Of a stretch of 64,000 nucleotides of DNA, positions 35,326 through 47,669 are shown in pieces (positions within the stretch are counted from its first letter, which is position 1; each line of letters opens with the position of its first letter). Made by a program: the position numbers and the translations under genes. Location of the stretch: the NCBI GenBank assembly GCA_900169235.1, contig FWCC01000063.1, positions 1 through 64,000 on the forward strand. Reading direction: 5' to 3'. This stretch comes from Zarea fungicola. Lineage: Eukaryota > Ascomycota > Sordariomycetes > Hypocreales > Cordycipitaceae. Below the pieces are notes generated by a model. That model saw only the letters and a list, made by a program, of their open reading frames with translations. It was not told the origin of the DNA and did not search any database.

Positions 35326-38300
35326 CGTATTACGAGCTGAAGGCCGCCTCAGGTTCAACAGCAAGCGGCAGCTTCAACTGGGGTCGTCTCCTGCATTCTG
35401 CCACTCCCACAAAGATTGCATTCTTTCTCATCACTACCGCTGTAATAAGCACATCCAAAAAATAAAGCCCGTAATAATGCAGATTCAAGCCCAACTTCTC
35501 CCCCTCGTCATCGGCTAGTTCGCACGCCAGGCCTTGTCTGCGCCAGTTGGTACGTATAGTAATTCTCCAAGTTCTCCTTTGTATATAGATAGTATAATGT
35601 ACGATGGATGACCAAATCCGATTCTATAGCAGGCGCATCGGGTGGGGACGCCGTGTTGTCACCGGAAACATATAATGGGGACGGTATCATCACTATGCTC
35701 GGCGGTGGCATCGGTTTTCAGTAAATAGACCGTAATAGAGATATGGAATAGATGTAACCGCAGCTGGCACTTTTAGCAACTACCTTCTCTGCTTTACATC
35801 ATCACGCATATTTGCATACAAGTAGATGGCCTTTTAGTCTGCGAACCTCTCTCTCCCTTTCCTCCAAATATTAGCCTGAAGGTATCTCTACACCGGTTGT
35901 CGTTAAAGACTTCTGCTGACAGCTGCAGCAATGCCATGACCATCGCAGTGAGCCCAGTTACTAAGAAAGGGATTCGTCGTATTGGCAGCTCATGCTAGCT
36001 CCGGCTGCTAGCTCTTTTAACTACCTCTACTAGCCTCAGAACTTGAATCTCCTGTAGATTTGCCTTACGAGTTTAGTATATTCTGACACTAGATCTGCGA
36101 ACTCCCCTCTGCCTAACAAGATGCTAAAGCCAAAGCAAAGTCAGTATGTGCAGACCCTTCTCAGGAAAAGATGGCTTACGATGTCGCTTTCCAGACTCAA
36201 TTCCACGTAGTACATTTCGAAAGTGTGCCACGTTGAGTCAATGGAACGAAGTACTCTGCACAGTTTGATGAGGTAGCAATTCAAGCTAAATACGGTCAAT
36301 GCCAAGCGCCCAGCATTCGAAGGCTCTACTGGTTCTCCTCCGTGAAAGAAGAAGAAAACAAGTCTATCGCCATGTAATGATATTGATTTAAATCAGATGC
36401 AGTATTCATAATTTAAGGTGCGGAGAATACCCAAGCCTTGTAGGCTGCCCGAGTTGAGGTGCATCTCAAGCTGAGATTAGACAATCCCAGCATCCCAGCT
36501 CGGCCTGAATTCCGTGTCATCAATTTCTTGCACACATTGTGTTTCTTAAGAGTGGTAATAGGGGCATCAAATCCATGGGAACAAAAAAACCCTTCATCCC
36601 CGGTTTGTGCATCCGCCGCTCCCGGCCGAAGTAGTAAAAGCATCTCAACAGCGCCCAATACAGCCAACCTAGTATATCACACAGTAAATTTCCTTGTAAA
36701 TTCATTTCCAAGAATTTTTGCATATTGAACGCTAAATAGCCGACACCACCATCCCGACAGGTGCGCTGCTGGTTATTTCACGCCAATGCCACGGACAGCA
36801 GCCCAGGAGACGCAGCATCTAGCATGATGGTGCGACGGAGTATGGAAGTGCTTCTTATAATGAAACCATTAAAGATCCCTGCCACATTGTCATCGTGAAC
36901 CTAATCCTACCATGCAGTGTCGTGGGATTCCATCGTCCTCCCGGCAGTGGACAAGCGCGGGGCAGACATGAGTGAGTATAACCCTCGTGCCAATATTCAG
37001 ACGTACAGAAGGAATAAGGCCACCAAATGAGGTTGTGTGAAGGCGTGTGTATTCTTTGATGTTTCTCGTATTTGAAAACACAGCCAGTGCTGCACGACTG
37101 ACCTCGGAACAATCTTGATTATCTCATAGTATACGTTTAAACTCACCTTATATCAAATTCAGCGATTCTTACTTGCTAGAGTACCATTCTTCTTGGTACG
37201 AGTGCCAACTGTAGTGCAAAGGTGCTCCAACTACACATGAAAGCGGACGCTCACCCTATGGTAGCATGAATCACTACACTACATTCAGCAATAATGTCCC
37301 GACAATGGTTTATGGTTTAGAAACAAATTTTATTATAAAAGTGCAATCTTCTGTCATACTGAAGTCCTTTGCTCCAGTCATGCATGGGGTCTTGCAGCGG
37401 GCACCTTTATGTTGGTCGGACAACAACACATAGCTACGTCCCATCGTTTTCTGCACATCAAGCCAGCTGAGGAAAACAAATCAACCCTGCAACCGGGAGC
37501 TCTTAAAACTAGAAAACAAGTTATTTTATTGAAGAGTTTGTAGTGTGGATATCTTTCAAAAAGTGGCAACGCGATTCACACTGCAGCTTTCTAGGCGAAG
37601 GGCGGCTGTCGCTGCCTCTGGTGGCAGCGCAGCCAATGCGACTCTGTGATTGGCCAGAATGGGGAGTAGCCCCATATATCTAGGCATCCTCCCTATGAGG
37701 AAGTGATCATCGCCATCATCACTTAGATAGAGAAGACATCATCAATCAATACAGTATCGAGCAAATGACCTAGGTCCACCATTCCTGAACGGAACCAACA
37801 GCGGCTCTAGCAAGATAAACCTCGTAGCGCAACGAGAGAGCAAGCCATGGCAGAAAGAGACAAAAAGTCACAGGTAGCATTCAGGTTTTGTGAGATCCAA
37901 ATGGCCTGAACACTGCCCAGGCCTGGTTGGGTACTGCTGGCAATTATTCTGATTTGCTATGAGAAGTTTACAAGTAACTCGCGGGGGGTTGGTCGGACCT
38001 GGTATGATGAACAGAGAAGGCGTAGGGCAGCAGTTTCTTGGGCTGGAACGGCAGATAGTCACTATGGCATTATTGGTGCATTAATAATGGTAGGTAACGC
38101 TAGCCCTGGTAGTCGGTGATGCTGTCTTGGGATTCCGAGCAACGCCAATCTGACTCTTTTGGCAAATACGACGACGGCCAAGTCCTACATGGTCGTATAG
38201 GCTCCGATAGTTTACTAGTACTCCGGAGTTTGATAATAGCAGTTGGCTTCTTCTGGTGAGATGTGGGGGAGTAAATACGAGCGACTGCGGGTCTCACACA

Positions 38301-41300
38301 TTGCGCAGTTTCAAAGTCGAGACCGCTGCGGATGAGGAACCGCCCGGCAATGGCTCCTCAATCTGCAGGCCAGTTGGGGAGCAGAAATGCAGCGTCGGCT
38401 ATGGGAAGTGGGAGCCGATAGTTCCTCACCTCGTGGCGCGGCTTTGTGTCAAGTGAGATGGCCGATGTTCTTAGTCCAACATTGCAAAGGCGGACCTTGC
38501 GGGCAAAGCCACAACCTTGACACCAAAGTTGGCTTGGCGTGGGAGAACAATGGGCGATGCAGAAACTAACGGAAGCCACAGCAGCTCAAGACGGAAAGCG
38601 GATCAAATGAACCAGGGGCTAGAAATAGAAAGGAAGAGTTTGCTACGGAGCTCATGAGCATTGGCAATAGACAAGTACTGCAAGTAGTGTGTGTCAAACT
38701 TGGCGACAGCGGTGGGCTTTCTTGGTGGAGAACAGGCAGTGTCTTGAAGATGTGGGTGGCGGTAGTTCCAGAGCAAAGCACAGTGTATGCATGACCTCTG
38801 CCATGGCTTGCGGCTGGAAATTGATGCGTCAAGAATCGAGGATGTGAGTCGCTAGTTTGCTAGGCGTCACTAGACGTTCAATAAGGGTATGGGTGGCAAA
38901 TGCCAGCGTCGTTTTCTTACGAATATCGAAAATCGTCACGGGGCCGAACGGTGGTGGCCACCTTCGGCCGGTGCGGCGCGGAAAAATGCATTTAGTCAAG
39001 CGACTAGTTAGTTGACTAGTAGTTTGCATAATGGGACTGTAACGATGACATCAAACTCCCGTCCAGTTACTCAGAAGGTCCTCAGCCTGGCAGAAGGGAA
39101 ATGCCACGTTTGGATCTGCGGGATGGGTAGGGCGAGGCACCGCGTGGCTTGCAGCCTGCAAGTAATATTAAGAAGCCGAGTGCTATGCTTCCCACATGCG
39201 GCAGCTTATACAATATTTGGCTCGGATTTTTTGACTGACAATGTAGTGTGACGTTGAAGGGGTACGTTACCAGAACTTGGAATGGAATGGGAAGCTTTTT
39301 AGTGGGGGGAGCGATGTCTTGTCGATGGCGAGGTTGAGTGCAGCCGGGGCGTTGCGACGAGATGGCTCTTTGATTTTGAGCAATAGGCAAGACAAAACGG
39401 CTCCCTGAAAATCGGCGCCTGATCTTTTATAGCGATTCATTGTCTTTCATGTGCATCGACGTTGCCCGGTTGCCATGGCTCTCAGACTGTCGACGAGCTG
39501 GTGCTGAGTGTTGTCTTTGCTTTTTGATAAAATGTCTCTATTCGGTACCTGGAGGCGTTCTAGGGCGATCCCTTCAAACGTACCACACGGCCCCTGTGCT
39601 CAGAGCACGGCCATTTCTGTTCCAAAGTAACAAGGCTATAGTCGCACATAAAGGACATACGCCATAAGATAGGCCGGTGGCCATCAGTTAACTGGTTGGA
39701 GAGCTCAGGACCTGGTGTTAGCTGTTGATAAGCTTCCGAAAGAGGCAGCATGCACCCAAGTATTGAAATTTATGCAGCGGGTTGAATGGAGAATTACTTG
39801 GCATAGCAAGCCCTTGAGCCGGCTGGAAAATAAATTGGATGACAGTGCAGATCGTTTTGAAGAAAGATGCGCAAGCAGGGAAATGCATACTAGGTACCTC
39901 CAGCCACTGACGTGAATCAAACGAGGGGGAGAAGTGCTCACAAGCCACGACACTAGCCACTGGCAAATGATAGGGCTCGACCGGGGTAGTAGAGAAGCTA
40001 CCTAATTCCAGGCAGCGCACTGGCAATTATACGGCTCTACCAGTAGTTGCTCAGCAATGGCAACGTTTTTCTTCTTCGGCGGTCTTGATGTGTCATGACT
40101 TGTTGCCTCTGTTCCCAGCCATCGTCTTGGTGGGTAGTCGGTATCACGCTCTCATTCTGGTGTCGGTGCCTTGCTTTGCCTTGTTCCACAGCATCGGTGG
40201 GCCAATTTTTCTTTCTTTCAGTTGGTCGGCGGGTGTGCCAGCCAGGGCCGACGACAGGCAGGCTTTGTACGAGGAGAGGGGTTTAAGAGGTACCTGGCTA
40301 CCTAACTGTACATATGCGGTCCTCGTCTGACAGTGCCGAGATGGTGCTGCAGGGTTCTGATGCAGGAGGTGTCTGTGTCGTGTCGAGATCGCACAACGTT
40401 TCTAGCTACTCTGGTCCTGGATACCTAAAGCTGCTGTAAATTAGCTTTTGTACCTGCTTGCTTGCCTGCCTGGGTGGTTTGCTTGTTGCGTTCCAAGGAG
40501 GTAGACCTTTGTCGCACAGCAAAGGAAAAAAAAAGATACCATGGCAAGGTTCCACAGAAGCTACCGGCCCGCCGCCAGCCACGGGGCACTAAAAAACACT
40601 TCCAGTCTTCTCGGCAAGTACTATAGTGGCAGAGTGGCTACTTCAGAACTGCTTTCTGCTGTACTGATGGTGGACTTGCTGCAGGTTTTTTCCTTCGGGG
40701 TTTGCTAGCGCCATCAACTTGCCTTCAGTGCTCAACCCCGCTATAACGAGGTCTGGCCCCTCTAAATTCCTGGTAGCCAATAGCCGGTTGGCTCTAAAAT
40801 TCTTACGTATCGTGACACTGACACCGTGACAGAGCGGGTGTCGGTATCCTCCCCTGGCACCAGCCGCTGTACGTAGTTTTTCCTTCCTGGAGACCCTAAA
40901 ATAACTTGGTCTTGCAGCCCAGCGGCCACCCCCTCCCCCCAAAACGACACCCCCTGGTACCACAAGTAGGTACCGTTTTGGGCTCTTCTTCCAGGCCTTC
41001 TCTCACCCTAATAATAATAATAATAGGTACTTGTAAGCCACCGACACTACCTGTACCTAATTACCCTCCCTGTCGCTGTGAAATGGCTCACATTTTTCTT
41101 AATCGCATCCCTCCCGTACCGCTCGCTACGGCGCCCCAGTGCCCATGGTCCCACTGCAACTCTTCCCTCTTTCAGAATCTCTCGACACCCTTGACCTTGA
41201 CACCACACTGCTTCTCGCCGCAGCCTCCAAACCCATTGTCATCTTTTCTTTTACATCTTGCTCTGCATATCTCTGCTACATTCTGTCATACTTTTTTTTT

Positions 41301-41847
41301 CTTCTATCTTACCCTTCTCTGATTTATTACAACAGCCTTATGCGTCTGCTTGACTTATCCTGGGCTCAGATCCATCAGCGCCGCATCCCGTTTCAGCTGG
41401 CGATCTAGCGGCTTTCCCACAAAATCGGTCGGTAGAAGCCGATTCTGAGACTCGCATTCAACGCCAGCTGCATACCAGCCCGCCACGCCCCATTGACCAT
41501 TTGTCAACCGCTGCTAATGCCATCACGAGCATTCACATTTTTGCCTTGTATTGTGAACGCGCCAACCTTTACTCTGCACCAACCTGGACTTTGCTTCGCC
41601 ACCGCCTATTTCCGTGCAACCCTGCCAAACACAGACAATTGCTTCACCCGTTGCCCACCAAAGCGGAACTTCACACACCCTCGCTTGTAGAAAGCGAACG
41701 AAAAACATTGCCACAATTATCGTGTACTTCGACAATGCCATCACGACCTTTAGCAAGCTTGGACAGATTTACTCACGATAGACCCATCACGCTACCGGTG
41801 CATTAGAGCCCCCTTCCTGCCACCAACTCGGACGGCAGAACGGCAGA
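35326..41847. other. 6.5-kb gene-poor region
   Basis: No supportable gene in 6.5 kb; all open frames are under ~140 codons and unlike any family. The left part may include promoter remains of the dead ABC gene. The right part (40900-41847) is C/T-rich leader of the gene at 41848 and contains upstream ATGs (e.g. at 41083 and 41139) opening frames of about 79-89 codons. Perfect AGGTACCT palindromes lie at 39892-39899 and 40288-40295, and a (TAA)5 microsatellite at 41009-41023. A possible two-exon frame near 37848-38090 was considered and not accepted. Confidence 0.5.
41009..41023. repeat. (TAA)5 microsatellite
   Basis: Five perfect TAA units in the upstream region of the gene at 41848. Confidence 0.9.
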
Positions 41848-44139
41848 ATGGCGCTCTGGCCGTTTCGCAGGAAGTCGGACCGCGATGGCTCGCGCGGTGC
41901 CGCTCTCGACCAAGCCGCACCGCAAACCACGCGAAATCATACGAGCCCTGCAGTCCGCACCGCCAGCCGCAATGGTCGCACAGGCGCTCCTGCTCCCAGA
42001 GGCAGCGTCCGAAAGAAGCAGCGACCCGAACCGAACAAACTACAACGACGCGCCAGAACGTATAGCTTCTCCCCCAACCGCCATGATACTCTCAGGATTG
42101 ATCATAGGGGCCGGCACCAGCAGCCATTCTATGACACATACGCCGACAATGACACCGCCTGGAATCGAACACCCACTCTTTACCTCAGACGCGAGCACCA
42201 ACCAGTCGCAAGACGCAAGAGTAGCAAACGCCGACACGAAGATCATGAACGAGAGGCAGAAATCAAGGCTATGAGCGCATACATGCCCAAAGGGGCGACT
42301 GACCACTTCAACCGAGTAAACGGCAAACACAGCATCAAGAGGAGCAAAACAGGGCAACCATCTGATTACAAGCGGACATCAGATACCTCGCTGCCTCTTC
42401 CAGACTCCATGCCGTCCAGTATCTCTGGAGACTCAGATATGACCTCATACAAGGTCTCCGTTTTCGACTCTCTTGCTCCCCGACCAACTTTACGATATGC
42501 AACTGGTGCCAGGCGAATTCCCTCGCGTGCTTCCGGCACAGTTCGCCCGACTTCGCCTAAAGGGCTTTTGTCAGGAGATAACCTCATCTCGGAGAAAGTA
42601 CTCCACTCGCGCAAGCGCATTGACGATTTGGCAGATGATTTGGACGCCAAGGCTCTTCGAGAGCTGATGGATAGAGACACCAAAAGGCGTCAACGCGACC
42701 GCAGTCGGGAGCAAACCAAGACTAAGAGGAAAATTGCAGAGACGGCCGAGCGTTACAAGCAAGAAGCAGATGCCGCAAGGCAATCTGGCACTCCATCCCC
42801 GTCCAATATGGAGCGCGGGGTTCTGGGCCGTGAACTGGTCGGTCTAGGATTGGATCCTGCATCTACTGTTGTCACATCGTCGCGTCAACGTACCTCTCCA
42901 TCTCCAGAGCCCTTGGTATCTAAAGACTCGCAGACACCGCTACAAGTCTTCCATCGAGCAGATAACCTTCCAAGCGAAGAGGCAGATCCAGAACCTGAAT
43001 CGGCCGCCACCCAACCCGCCGCTCCATCGATAGAGCGTGAAGGCTCCGTCTCAACAGCACCACAGCCTTCTCGTCTCTCAAGCATCCTACGGTCCAAAAA
43101 GTCGCGGTCTAAATCTACCCTCGAGTCAGACAAGGACAAGCTTGCGATTCCCGAAGATGAGAGTTCTTGGCGAAAAGGATCGGAGACGAGCACTAGCCGT
43201 CCAGCCCGCTTATCCTTTTCTTCCTTGCTAAAATGGAACAGTAAAAGAAAGCGTAACTCGGGCCCTTCGTCGTTTTCTAACACGTCGCGAGAGGAAATGC
43301 AGGCTGTCGCTTCGGCACAAGCACAAGTGCACGCACAAACATATGCACAGGCTGAAGCCCTGGCTAGATTGCAGGGAGATGACATTCGAAACGGCCCCAA
43401 CGATAGCCAGCGAAGCGGCAGTTCCCTTTCTGGAAACTATGTCGCTGGTAAACTCAGCCAGAGCGTACCAAAGCGTACGCGCTCGAGATTCCGCGAGGAC
43501 CTCGACGACTTTCCCACCCCGCCCGACTCTCGCGTACAATCACCAGAGGCTGAGCAACCTCCCTTGCCTAGTATTGCCGATTCAGAGCAAAGCACGGGGG
43601 CGCAGCCCATCCCGATACCACGCCATGGCATGCCAGCCACGTCTGGACAACGGTCTCATGAGAGATTAGGCGAGGGCGGGGTGATGGCCGAAAGCCATAC
43701 TACACCTTCTCCTGACCAGCATCTATCCATGTCCTTGGCCTCGATTGACTCGGAAGGCTCCTGGTTATCTGGCGGTCCAGGAAACCGCCGATCTGCCACT
43801 ATGCGAGACAGCCTCTTGCGAGCCAGTCGCCAAGTGCAGCCCAAAAGCTCTCCCGCTCAGAGCTTTGACGAGGAGGTTGGCATTACTGAAGATGAGTATA
43901 TGACCAGTCTTGCTCCCGGCCATCATGGTCACGGCTTTTCCAGTGTGCGACGTTCGGAGGAAGGCCGCCCAAGTAGCGACGAAGAGGATAACGGCTTGAA
44001 ATGGGGCGCAGTTGGCGCCCATCCGCAGTTTGTTCACAAATTGAACCGTGGCACGATGCACAGCCAGCAGGCCCTGGTCAACATTGACTCTGAAGATGAG
44101 GATGCAGATGAGGAGAGCATTATTGAGGCCGCGACCTGA
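41848..44139 (+). CDS. Large, mostly disordered fungal protein, 763 aa, function unknown
   Basis: One uninterrupted exon. It starts MALWPFRRKS, a short basic N-terminus, and is then rich in Ser, Arg, Pro, Gln and Glu almost throughout. Regions that look less random: KAMSAYMPKGATDHF (~residues 140-160); a charged helix with coiled-coil character around residues 255-315 (DDLDAKALRELMDRDTKRR ... AETAERYKQEADAAR); an Ala/Gln repeat AQAQVHAQTYAQAEALARLQ near 490-510; and a C-terminal block (EEVGITEDEYMTSLAPG, GLKWGAVGAHPQFVHKLNRGT) ending in an acidic tail. The GLKWGAVGAHPQFVHKLNRG piece is the best candidate for a conserved motif. There is no membrane segment or signal peptide. I recognise no family. 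The scaffold-like composition and many Ser-Pro and RxxS sites suggest a phosphorylated adaptor (inference). Confidence 0.8.
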   Translation: MALWPFRRKSDRDGSRGAALDQAAPQTTRNHTSPAVRTASRNGRTGAPAPRGSVRKKQRPEPNKLQRRARTYSFSPNRHDTLRIDHRGRHQQPFYDTYADNDTAWNRTPTLYLRREHQPVARRKSSKRRHEDHEREAEIKAMSAYMPKGATDHFNRVNGKHSIKRSKTGQPSDYKRTSDTSLPLPDSMPSSISGDSDMTSYKVSVFDSLAPRPTLRYATGARRIPSRASGTVRPTSPKGLLSGDNLISEKVLHSRKRIDDLADDLDAKALRELMDRDTKRRQRDRSREQTKTKRKIAETAERYKQEADAARQSGTPSPSNMERGVLGRELVGLGLDPASTVVTSSRQRTSPSPEPLVSKDSQTPLQVFHRADNLPSEEADPEPESAATQPAAPSIEREGSVSTAPQPSRLSSILRSKKSRSKSTLESDKDKLAIPEDESSWRKGSETSTSRPARLSFSSLLKWNSKRKRNSGPSSFSNTSREEMQAVASAQAQVHAQTYAQAEALARLQGDDIRNGPNDSQRSGSSLSGNYVAGKLSQSVPKRTRSRFREDLDDFPTPPDSRVQSPEAEQPPLPSIADSEQSTGAQPIPIPRHGMPATSGQRSHERLGEGGVMAESHTTPSPDQHLSMSLASIDSEGSWLSGGPGNRRSATMRDSLLRASRQVQPKSSPAQSFDEEVGITEDEYMTSLAPGHHGHGFSSVRRSEEGRPSSDEEDNGLKWGAVGAHPQFVHKLNRGTMHSQQALVNIDSEDEDADEESIIEAAT

Positions 44140-46516
44140 AAGATGTGCACTCCTGCCTGCAGTAGCGAGTAAGTTTGACGAGCCGATGCTGACGAGCTGC
44201 TAGATCTATCATTGCAAAGAGACATTGAGTATTTCTGGACAACATTTATCCCATTTTCTTTTGTCCATTTCACGACCAAAATAACCTAAAGCGTCCCAGA
44301 AAAAAATACAAACACGAAAGAGAAAAAAGGTCAAAATTTGAATAATATGTAAAAGAAAAAAAAACAGAAATAAAACAGAAATAAAACAGAAAACAGAAAC
44401 AGAAAAAAACTGGGGACAAAAAAAGAAGAAGGAAAAAGAAGAAAGCGACCAAGCACTGAGTCAGTGCCTCAAAAATAAAAACGGAAACAACGCCCAAAAC
44501 ACCAGAATAAGTCTCTTTCAGTGGTAGGTCAACAGTTTTCATGATGGCGCCGAACTTGTCAGTCAATCGACGTCGCTCCTGAGGAAAGATTTTGCTGCAG
44601 TGGTCTCTTTTTGCCTTTTTTTTTTCTCGGTTGCCGCATCATCGATGTAGGCCTGCAGTTTTTGATACCCAGTCTTTGGCAGAGGCTACACAAGCTGAAC
44701 TCTGCTTTACCTTTTGAGTGCTTATAGCACGCGCGTTGGACAGGAGCCATTTGCGTTTCGTTTTGCGAACTATGGAGTTTTATGCATGGCCTGGCCGATT
44801 TGCCTTTTTATAGCCTTGTGGTTGAAATATTTTCTGAAAAATGGTTACTGGGCTTGCTGAATATATTGGCATGGGTCGGCATGGGGGAAATGGGGGAAAT
44901 GGGAACGTTTTGTGCACATTTTGAGGGTTCTAAACTCTTTTGGAGAGAACATGGCTCTATGAAGCCTATATAGCTGGACAGTTTTGGGCTATATTTTTGT
45001 ATTTTCTGGGGCGTTTATTCTTCCTTCCTTTTTATCATAAAGAGCAGCAAAGCAGGCGGGTGGGTATTGGCTTATACAGGGGGTTTACAGTTTGGTATTT
45101 TGTATTATTCTTCTTGACCCTATCGGCATAGTTTTTCAATGAAGAAGCTGTGCCTGTTATGAATTCTGACTTGACTGGAGAATGTTTTGTGCCTCACTTC
45201 TCACCCGGCCCCCCCCAGTGTAGAGCTTCTACTAACTATTATTTTCATGGCTTGAAAAGATATAGAGAAATTATGGTTAAAAAGCCAAGACATGTATGCA
45301 AGCTGCATAAGGTTGCAGGAATGCAAGGATGAGGGAGGGAGGGGTTACAAGATGGTCAGCTGAAGAGCAAAGTCATGGATTGTGCGATGTAGGTAGTGAG
45401 CTATTAAACACAGCATAGGTATATTGAATCAAGTGCTGAATTTAATATTGGAAACTATTTGCTTCATAAATGCAGTATACGCAGCAGATATACATACCTG
45501 ATATAGACACGCCTCGCTGGAGTAGTACATGGAGGATCAACTCGGCCTCTTTTCTGGAGCCGGGTGAAAAAGAGGCGTTGCCCTCGGCTGGGGGGAGGCA
45601 CCCGCGAATTCTCCAGTTTTGGGGTACATGAGCTTCGACTTTTCATTAGCTATTAAACTGAGGGAGGACCAAAAAAAAAATACCGCGAAAAAGCCGAAAG
45701 GGAAAGTTGGGCAGAGCTTCGGTCTGAGCCTATTAAAATCCCGCAATTACTCACAGTTTCTTTATTGGCTTGGGTGGCGGCTTCTCTCAAAAAATTCCCC
45801 CCCATGTACCTTGTGGGTGTGCCGGCCGCCATGAAAGAGTGAAGTCATGTTTCTAGTTAATCAGTCCCCGCCCCCGGCTTTTGCCGAAGCCTATTAGTCC
45901 TGATGGAATGGCCCAAAAAAACGCCATTCTCGTCATATGTACATTTCGCCGACGAAATAAATGCCACAAACAAGACAGGGAGAATGGAAAATAAAAACAA
46001 GCATCAAGTGCAAGATTGCAGTATAAATACTACACAATATAAGGGTGAAAATAAATTGCAGCGCGATTACTAGTTGTATTGTATCTGTGCCATTTGCAAC
46101 AGTCATACACCATCATCGATCGGGACTGGATGGACAGACGCCAAGACCAAAAGGAAGCTTGCTGAGGTGGGCACCCGCCGCCGCCAACCACATCATACCT
46201 GGAGGACCCGACCCCTCGGCTTATTTTCCATTTAGGCCCCCCCCCCCCTCCTTCTCTCATCCGAAGACGTATCAACAAACAGTCATCTACTATTTACAAG
46301 TAATTTATTAATCTGCGTCCTCTTGACTTAGCAAGGAGATACAACGTGCGAGCCGTACAGCCAGGCATCATCGCGCACAAGGGGATTTTCTTGCGCCAAC
46401 TCACGCAGGGAACGAGACACCACACCACACCACAAGCGTCGCAAAACGAAAACCCCCCCAGCCAATACAACGCCAAGTTAAAAACCTGTCCCAGAGACAT
46501 TGCACAGCAAAATAGG
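44140..46516. other. 2.4-kb intergenic region
   Basis: Left part: A-rich 3' flank with imperfect AAAACAGAAAT repeats (44361-44410). The middle is T-rich with a short GGGGAAAT reiteration near 44883-44900. The right part is the leader of the gene at 46517, with a C-run near 46240 and a TATAAATA at 46022-46029. No gene seen. Confidence 0.55.
44361..44410. repeat. Imperfect short tandem repeat (AAAACAGAAAT-like)
   Basis: Three to four imperfect copies of an A-rich 10-11 bp unit in the 3' flank of the gene at 41848. Confidence 0.7.
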
Positions 46517-47023
46517 ATGCCATCTCAACGCCCATATTTCCTCTCCTCCTTCATCGCCGCTTTCCGCCAACAACCACCCCCATCAAATCACAGCCAGGCG
46601 AGTTCAACCGGCAAGCAACACACCCCGGCATCCCAACAACAGTCACAACCGCAGCACACATCTTCGACATCAACGTCGTCGCCAGCCCAAACAAGCACAA
46701 TAGCCGCTGCCGCTGTCGCTGCCGCCGCTGCCGCAAACCACCATCACCATCGTCATGGCGTAACGCTACATTCGCCGCGCGCATCACCCGCCAACGTCGG
46801 CACCAGTCCGGCTGCCGCCACCGTCGGCATTCCTATCCCCAGTGGCGGGGGCCGGCGCCGCGGGAGCGACTCGAGCAGCGAAGGGTTCCGAGACGTGCTC
46901 GGTGCGGATAAGTGGTATATTGGCGGCCGAACGGCAACCGGGGAGGAAAAGTTTTTCAAACTCGGTGTGGTGAGGAGGGTACGCAGCAACGATGGGTTGA
47001 GTTTGGATCGTCTAAGTCTTTAA
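46517..47023 (+). CDS. Small fungal protein with conserved-looking C-terminal block, 168 aa
   Basis: Start taken at the first ATG of the coding-like stretch (MPSQRPYFLSSFIAAFRQQ); the open frame itself extends 57 codons further upstream. Residues 20-110 are low-complexity: Gln/Ser/Thr-rich, an Ala run, then four His. The last ~58 residues are quite different: a basic GGGRRRGSDSSSEGF, then RDVLGADKWYIGGRTATGEE and KFFKLGVVRRVRSNDGLSL. This block has the balanced composition of a short folded or binding motif, and the RRRGSDSSS stretch is a good basophilic-kinase site. I do not recognise a named family. There is no signal peptide or transmembrane helix. Confidence 0.7.
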   Translation: MPSQRPYFLSSFIAAFRQQPPPSNHSQASSTGKQHTPASQQQSQPQHTSSTSTSSPAQTSTIAAAAVAAAAAANHHHHRHGVTLHSPRASPANVGTSPAAATVGIPIPSGGGRRRGSDSSSEGFRDVLGADKWYIGGRTATGEEKFFKLGVVRRVRSNDGLSLDRLSL

Positions 47024-47669
47024 AGGCAAAAAAAAGAGAGAACAAAAAAAAACAAAGAGAAAAAGGCTGAATGACACTCGGAGATTGAGGGACTTGTATA
47101 TGATTTTGATGAAAGTTATTTTATGACACACAACCACACAGGTTTATGAGAAAAGAATTGGGATAGGCCAACTCCACCGTGGGGTTCTGCAAGGAGAATG
47201 GGGAAAACAAGAGAAGCAAATGCATCACTTGCATCTTGAACCATGTAAAGACACGTTTTGGACATGGGGGTTTATTGGGAATGAATGGCTTCTTTTTGTT
47301 TCTCACAAGGAGTACCTTTTTTTTAATGATCTGGAACCACACTGTTTCCACACAGGCGTTTGATGGCACGGCAATACTATTTGTTATTACTACTTTTTGT
47401 TATTCGATAACTAACTACAACTTTTTTATCATTATTCTGCGTACACGGACAATATAACCGCATAGCCGTTTACGTTAGTAAACCCGACAAGACTTTCAAA
47501 CATTTTGACACATACGGACGAAAAAGAAAGCACACATTACATTTTTTTTCACCCACATCCCGTGCATTCTTGGAACGTATTTGTCAATTTATTCACCATT
47601 AAAATTATATAGACACGTCCAAGCAACAGTCCGTTATAATACAGGAAACTGGTTCAAGGCAAACCTCCC
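47024..47669. other. Intergenic, convergent 3' flanks
   Basis: AT-rich DNA between two converging genes. No gene seen. Confidence 0.6.

Noticed and set aside
37848..38130. Possible two-exon gene starting MAERDKKSQ with an exon reading NSRGVGRTWYDEQRRRR
   Set aside because: The splice sites are weak, the product would be under 60 residues, and no family is recognised.
46030..46311. Pro-rich frames on both strands upstream of the gene at 46517
   Set aside because: Generated by a C-run and low-complexity leader sequence.
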